A stretch of 64,000 nt of DNA from JAJZNI01 sp035624785 (GTDB lineage Bacteria; Chloroflexota; Dormibacteria; Aeolococcales; Aeolococcaceae). Every line of letters begins with the position of its first letter. Positions within the stretch are counted from its first letter, which is position 1. Below, one piece after another: positions 60,154 to 64,000 of the stretch. The notes beneath the pieces are model-generated. The model saw only the letters and a program-made list of their open reading frames with translations, had not been told where the DNA came from and did not search any database. Position numbers and translations under genes: made by a program. The stretch covers positions 1-64,000 of the forward strand of contig DASPQV010000010.1 in assembly GCA_035624785.1 (NCBI GenBank), in the 5' to 3' direction.

Positions 60154-62912
60154 TCCTTCTCACCGGTGGAAGCGGATTTCTCGGCACGCAGGTCGCCCGC
60201 CGTCTAATCGAGGAGACAGACCACAGGCTGGTCGTCCTGGTGCAGGCGCCTGACGACGCCGCCGCGATCCGGCTCCTGGGTCGCGCCTACTGGGATTGGC
60301 GCGAACTGCGGGGTCACCTGGGCGACCGGATCGAGGCGATCGCCGGCGATCTCGCCAAGCCGCAGCTGGGGCTCAGCCCCGAGGCATACAGGGGGCTTGT
60401 CAAGACCGTCACCCACATCATTCATGGGGCCGCGAACATCCGGCTCGGGAGCCCGCTCGAGGTGCTCCGGCCGACGAACGTCGGCGGGACGGCGCAGGTC
60501 ATCGACCTGGCCAAGGCGGTCAACGCGGACCACGGGCTACGAAGGCTGGCGTACATCTCGACGGCTTACGTGGCTGGACGGCGGACCGGCGCGATCGGGG
60601 AAGAGCGGCCGACGGGTGAAGGCGGTTTCACCAACTTCTACGAGCAGACCAAATACGAGGCCGAGTGTCTCGTCCACGATGCAGGCGACGAGGTGCCTGT
60701 GTCGATCTTCCGGCCGGGCATGGTCGTGGGCGACTCGGCTACCGGCTACATCCTGACCTTCAACACCTTCTACGCGCCCATTCGCCAGTACCTGGTCCAT
60801 CACCAGCGGTTGATGCCGGGTGGATCCGGGCTGCGGATCAACATCGTCCCGGTGGACTATGTGGCGGACTGCATAGCCCGCCTCACCTTCGATCCAGCGG
60901 CCGCCGGGCTGACCTTCCACCTGACCGCGCCGCACGACACGCTGCCGACGGCGGGCGCATTGCTCAAGGCGGTTCGGAAGTGGGCAGCGGAGGCGCTGGG
61001 GACCAAGCCGCCACGCTGTGTGAGGTCGCCATACTCGCTGGGCGCACCGCTACTGAGGCTCAAGGAGAACGCGCTCGCCTCGCTGCTCCCCTATTTCAAC
61101 GAGCGGCGCGTGTTCGTGCGCGACAACGTCGACCGGCTGGTCGGACGGTACCCTCTCGACTGGCGAACCTACCTGCCCCGCCTGCTGGAGTACGCGACCA
61201 CCCGCGGCTTCATGCACAACTCGACAAGGACGGTTCACGAACAGATCATGTTCCGGCTGCGCTCGCACGCCGGGAAGGTCACCTTTCACGACATCGTCGA
61301 CGGCGAGGTCAAGACACGAGAGGCTTCAGACGTGCGCGAGGAGATGCTCCAAGCGACGGCGGCCCTGCGGGCCATGGGCATCCGGAGGGGCGATCGGGTT
61401 GCCATCGTCGGGCTCAACAGCAGCCGCTACCTCACCCTGGACGTGGCGATTGGCCTGTGCGGCGCGGTCAGCGTGCCCCTGTACTACACCAGTCCGCCGC
61501 ACGAGATTGACGCGATCCTGGCAAGCAGCCGCGCCAAGCTTCTGCTGGTGGGCACCCCGGCAATCCTGAGCCGGCTCTCTGAGCTGCGGGCTTCGGTGCC
61601 GGTGGTGTCATTCGGCCGTGGGCCCATCCCGGCCTGTTTCGACGGATGTGTGGTCGACTGGCGGGACTTCCTCTCTCGCGGAAGGATGAGTTCCGAAGCG
61701 AGCGAGGCAGCGGTGGACTTCAGCGACCTGGCCACGCTGCGCTACACCTCGGGCACGACGGGAGCGCCGAAGGGCACCGTCTTCTCGCATGCAGAGCTGC
61801 GGTGGATGGCCCAGGCGGTGGTCTCGGTGCTTCCCTGGGCGACCCGTAGCGGCGGCAACCGCTATCTGTCCTTTCTGCCTTTGAATCACGTCGTGGAAGG
61901 CATCCTCTGCACCTACGCGGCCTACAACCTGCCCGGCAGGACGGATATCTACTTCCTGGAGGACTTCCGGGCGCTCGCCGAGACCCTACCCAGGGTGCGG
62001 CCGACCATCTTCTTCGGCGTGCCGCGGATCTACGAGAAGGCCTGGGGCCAACTCTTCGGCAGCCGCATTGGTCGCCTCCTCATGCGGCTGCCTCGCAGGC
62101 TCCGGAAGCGTGCCCTTCGGCCGCTGCTCCTTCACGGCATGGGCTTGGCTCACTGCGAGCAGCTGATCGTCGGTTCGGCTCCTCTGGGCGAGGCGCTGCT
62201 CCAGGCCTATCAGCAGGCCGGCATAGAGATCCACAACGCGTACGGAATGACCGAGGCACCCCTCATCGCGCTGAACCGCCTGGGTCACAACCGCATCGGC
62301 ACGGTGGGGCAGCCCTTGCCTGAGACTGAGGTGCGGATCGCTCTCGATGGCGAGATCCTGGTCCGCGGACCGCAGGTGGCGGCGGGATACGACGATGCGG
62401 CGATCCCATCGCCGCTCGAGGACGACTGGCTGCACACCGGCGACCTCGGGTACCTGACCGCAGAGGGCCGCCTGGTGGTGGACGGACGGCGCAAGGAGAT
62501 GATCGCCACGTCCTACGCCAAGAAGGTGTCACCGGAGAAGGTGGAGGCGCTGCTGCGCGCCATCCCAGGCGTGTCGGAGACGATGCTGGTCGGCGACCAG
62601 CGTCCCTACTGCACAGCGCTGATCTGGGTGGAAGATCCCGGTCTCAGCGCGGACGCCATGCGGGTCATCGACCAGGGCGTCCGCGCAGCCGGGAGGCGGC
62701 TGGCTCCTCCGGAGCGCCCGCGGCGCTGGGCCCTCCTCCGCAATGACCTCTCGATCGTAGGCGGCGATCTGACCGCCACGCTGAAGCCAAAGCGGCCGCG
62801 CGTCCTCAGCCGGTTCAGGCCACTGATCGATGGCCTCTATGCTGAACCGGCGTGCGGTGACGGAGCGCTCCACGTCGCGGACATTGACGGCACCGTGGGG
62901 GCGGGGACGTGA
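60141..62912 (+). CDS. Fused acyl reductase (SDR, thioester-reductase type) and acyl-adenylating ligase
   Basis: A 923-residue two-enzyme fusion. Residues 1-370 are an extended SDR/male-sterility-type reductase: LILLTGGSGFLGTQVAR, YISTAYVAG and FYEQTKYEAE (YxxxK, about 168), FRPGMVVGDS. Residues 395-920 are an AMP-forming ligase: YTSGTTGAPKGTVFSH (about 536), NAYGMTEAPL (about 700), WLHTGDLGYL, and a catalytic-Lys region TATLKPKRPRVLSRF. No carrier (phosphopantetheine) domain is seen between or after, and the order is reductase-ligase, the reverse of carboxylic acid reductases. Overlaps the pyruvyl transferase by 13 bp. It may activate and then reduce a fatty acid. Confidence 0.85.
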   Translation: MGGLILLTGGSGFLGTQVARRLIEETDHRLVVLVQAPDDAAAIRLLGRAYWDWRELRGHLGDRIEAIAGDLAKPQLGLSPEAYRGLVKTVTHIIHGAANIRLGSPLEVLRPTNVGGTAQVIDLAKAVNADHGLRRLAYISTAYVAGRRTGAIGEERPTGEGGFTNFYEQTKYEAECLVHDAGDEVPVSIFRPGMVVGDSATGYILTFNTFYAPIRQYLVHHQRLMPGGSGLRINIVPVDYVADCIARLTFDPAAAGLTFHLTAPHDTLPTAGALLKAVRKWAAEALGTKPPRCVRSPYSLGAPLLRLKENALASLLPYFNERRVFVRDNVDRLVGRYPLDWRTYLPRLLEYATTRGFMHNSTRTVHEQIMFRLRSHAGKVTFHDIVDGEVKTREASDVREEMLQATAALRAMGIRRGDRVAIVGLNSSRYLTLDVAIGLCGAVSVPLYYTSPPHEIDAILASSRAKLLLVGTPAILSRLSELRASVPVVSFGRGPIPACFDGCVVDWRDFLSRGRMSSEASEAAVDFSDLATLRYTSGTTGAPKGTVFSHAELRWMAQAVVSVLPWATRSGGNRYLSFLPLNHVVEGILCTYAAYNLPGRTDIYFLEDFRALAETLPRVRPTIFFGVPRIYEKAWGQLFGSRIGRLLMRLPRRLRKRALRPLLLHGMGLAHCEQLIVGSAPLGEALLQAYQQAGIEIHNAYGMTEAPLIALNRLGHNRIGTVGQPLPETEVRIALDGEILVRGPQVAAGYDDAAIPSPLEDDWLHTGDLGYLTAEGRLVVDGRRKEMIATSYAKKVSPEKVEALLRAIPGVSETMLVGDQRPYCTALIWVEDPGLSADAMRVIDQGVRAAGRRLAPPERPRRWALLRNDLSIVGGDLTATLKPKRPRVLSRFRPLIDGLYAEPACGDGALHVADIDGTVGAGT

Positions 62913-63448
62913 CCCTGGCGGGCCAGATTCTGCGCTTCCACGCACCGGGCGTTGCCCGCCGGCGCGCCCTCCGCGAACTCCTCCAGGTGACAGCAGACGC
63001 CTTCGGGGTCATTTCGCCTTCGGCTGACGGGAGCGTCGACGAGCTCCTGCAGCGTTATGCAGCCTTCACCGCGGAGCAGGCCAAGGCGGCGCTGCGAAGC
63101 GGCAGGGACCTGAGGGCGACCCGGCGGGCACTTTATGTCTCGACGTTCGGCATGGGTGGAAGGTTGCGGCAGCAGCTCGGTGTCAAATCCGCCGCTGACG
63201 TCATGGTCGCGGCGCGGGCTGTATATCGAGTCCTCGGCATTGACCTCCGGGGCACGATAGATGGCGAGATCCGAATCGAGCGGTGCTACTTCAGCAGGCT
63301 CTACTCCGCCCCGGTGTGTGACCTGATATCGACCCTCGACCAGGGCCTCCTGGCTGGACTGAGTGGGGGAGGTCGGCTCGAGTTCCGGCAGCGGATCACC
63401 GAGGGTGCGCCTCGGTGCCTGGCGACTCTCACGGAGGTTTCGCTGTGA
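62909..63448 (+). CDS. Conserved small protein, possibly ATC-hydrolase-like
   Basis: A 179-residue soluble protein. The first 100 residues are helical (ALRELLQVTADAF, FTAEQAKAALRSGRDLRATR). The last 60 contain RIERCYFSRLYSAPVCDLIS, then GLLAGLSGGGRLEFRQRITE and GAPRCLATL, which recall the L-2-amino-thiazoline-4-carboxylate hydrolase-like domain with its conserved Cys and the GLxGG loop; that match is by eye and weak. Overlaps the preceding stop (ATGA) and the following start (GTGA), so it is tightly coupled. Role in the pathway unknown. Confidence 0.7.
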   Translation: MTLAGQILRFHAPGVARRRALRELLQVTADAFGVISPSADGSVDELLQRYAAFTAEQAKAALRSGRDLRATRRALYVSTFGMGGRLRQQLGVKSAADVMVAARAVYRVLGIDLRGTIDGEIRIERCYFSRLYSAPVCDLISTLDQGLLAGLSGGGRLEFRQRITEGAPRCLATLTEVSL

Positions 63449-64000
63449 AGACGGCCCTGGTGATTGGAACGGGGGCGGGTGGGGCGACGGTCGCCAAGGA
63501 CCTCCAGGGTGCCTTCCAGGTCACCATGCTCGAGGCTGGACAGCCCTTCAACCGGCTGCGAATCGGGGTGCAGACGATCGAGCGGCTGCATACGGTCGGA
63601 GCTCCCCTGTACCCGCCGATGATCAACCGAATCTTCCCGGCGATGCGGGTTCGTAGGGCAGGGAGCATGCTTCTGGTCAACGGCCACGGTGTGGGTGGTA
63701 CGACCACCATCGCGACCGGCAACGGTCTCCGCATGGACAAAGACCTGCGTGCGATGGGCATCGACCTGGACGCCGAGTTCGCCGACGTCTACTCGGACAT
63801 TCCGGTCACGACCGCTCACCAGGCTGGGTGGAAGAACAGCACCCGCCGCCTCTTCGAGATCGCGGCCGACATGGGGCTGGCCCCCCAGGCCATGCCCAAG
63901 ATGGGCTGGGCGGGACGCTGCGCCCACTGCGGTCGCTGTGTGGCCGGCTGTCCGACTGGTGCCAAGTGGGACAGCCGCCAGTTCGTTGAAGCCGCGGTCG
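63445..64000 (+). CDS. GMC oxidoreductase with ferredoxin-like cysteine motif (partial)
   Basis: The first 185 codons of a flavin-dependent GMC-type oxidoreductase, cut by the window end. The FAD-binding N-terminus is ALVIGTGAGGATVAKDLQ and then FQVTMLEAGQPF; a LLVNGHGVGGTTTIATGNGL loop is the second GMC signature. Near residue 155 is CAHCGRCVAGCPTGAKWDSR, a CxxCxxCxxxCP pattern like a 4Fe-4S ferredoxin, seen in some long-chain-alcohol or sterol oxidase relatives. GTG start with GGAGG upstream, overlapping the previous stop by 4 bp. The substrate could be an alcohol made by the fused reductase. Confidence 0.8.
   Translation, partial: MKTALVIGTGAGGATVAKDLQGAFQVTMLEAGQPFNRLRIGVQTIERLHTVGAPLYPPMINRIFPAMRVRRAGSMLLVNGHGVGGTTTIATGNGLRMDKDLRAMGIDLDAEFADVYSDIPVTTAHQAGWKNSTRRLFEIAADMGLAPQAMPKMGWAGRCAHCGRCVAGCPTGAKWDSRQFVEAAV

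Overview
The window is 64 kb of high-G+C bacterial chromosome (GC-rich third positions, many GTG starts, frequent TGA stops). The gene content looks like a soil actinobacterium or a neighbouring high-G+C lineage such as Dormibacterota or Chloroflexota: a WS/DGAT acyltransferase, LuxR regulators of the large ATP-binding (MalT-like) type, a MarP-like CvpA-protease, tetronasin-type ABC exporters, a NarL-type kinase with a multi-helix membrane sensor, and several promoters that look leaderless. The lineage is inferred; there is no rRNA here to settle it.

Layout. 0.2-2.2 kb: a VapBC-type toxin-antitoxin pair and an autoregulated-looking monooxygenase/MarR operon, each with a palindrome on its promoter. 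2.4-5.0 kb: a decayed mobile element, with integrase, IS630 and TetR relics and one intact small gene, lying between two imperfect ~115-bp direct repeats. 5.4-10.3 kb: a glycosidase-like protein, a Ycf48-like repeat protein, and a divergent proline-racemase-type/ornithine-cyclodeaminase-type pair. 10.3-18.1 kb: a lipid block (acyl-CoA synthetase diverging from AdhE, WS/DGAT, an alpha/beta hydrolase and an SRPBCC protein), which could turn fatty acids into alcohols and wax esters or triacylglycerol. 18.1-22.4 kb: AraC and VOC genes, an MFS exporter and several gene relics. 22.2-28.4 kb: an SPFH protein with a ribbon-helix-helix partner, and two convergent ABC exporter systems. 28.7-36.3 kb: a signalling block (HD-GYP protein, receiver-HTH-cyclase fusion, cyclic-nucleotide-binding protein, histidine kinase, two response regulators). 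36.3-39.7 kb: a MarP-like protease, a chromate transporter and an SDR.

39.9-48.2 kb is a candidate island. An intact tRNA-Pro(TGG) stands at its left edge, and the 3' half of the same tRNA plus about 250 bp of flanking DNA recurs, diverged, at its right edge. Between them are an IS3 relic, a broken LuxR gene, two paralogous membrane acyltransferases, a lipoprotein esterase and a DUF4097-like protein. 48.7-56.2 kb: a PMT-type glycosyltransferase and a long minus-strand gene set (two small proteins, a tetronasin-type ABC exporter, a 2TM protein, an SDR, and a membrane protein interrupted by one TGA), with a large LuxR regulator divergent from it.

58.7-64.0 kb (runs off the end): the most interesting block. 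A 54-residue protein, a polysaccharide pyruvyl transferase, a 923-residue reductase-adenylation fusion, a small conserved protein and a GMC oxidoreductase with a ferredoxin-like cysteine cluster overlap one another at every junction. This looks like one dedicated pathway that activates and reduces an acyl chain and modifies a glycan or lipid; I cannot match it to a described system.
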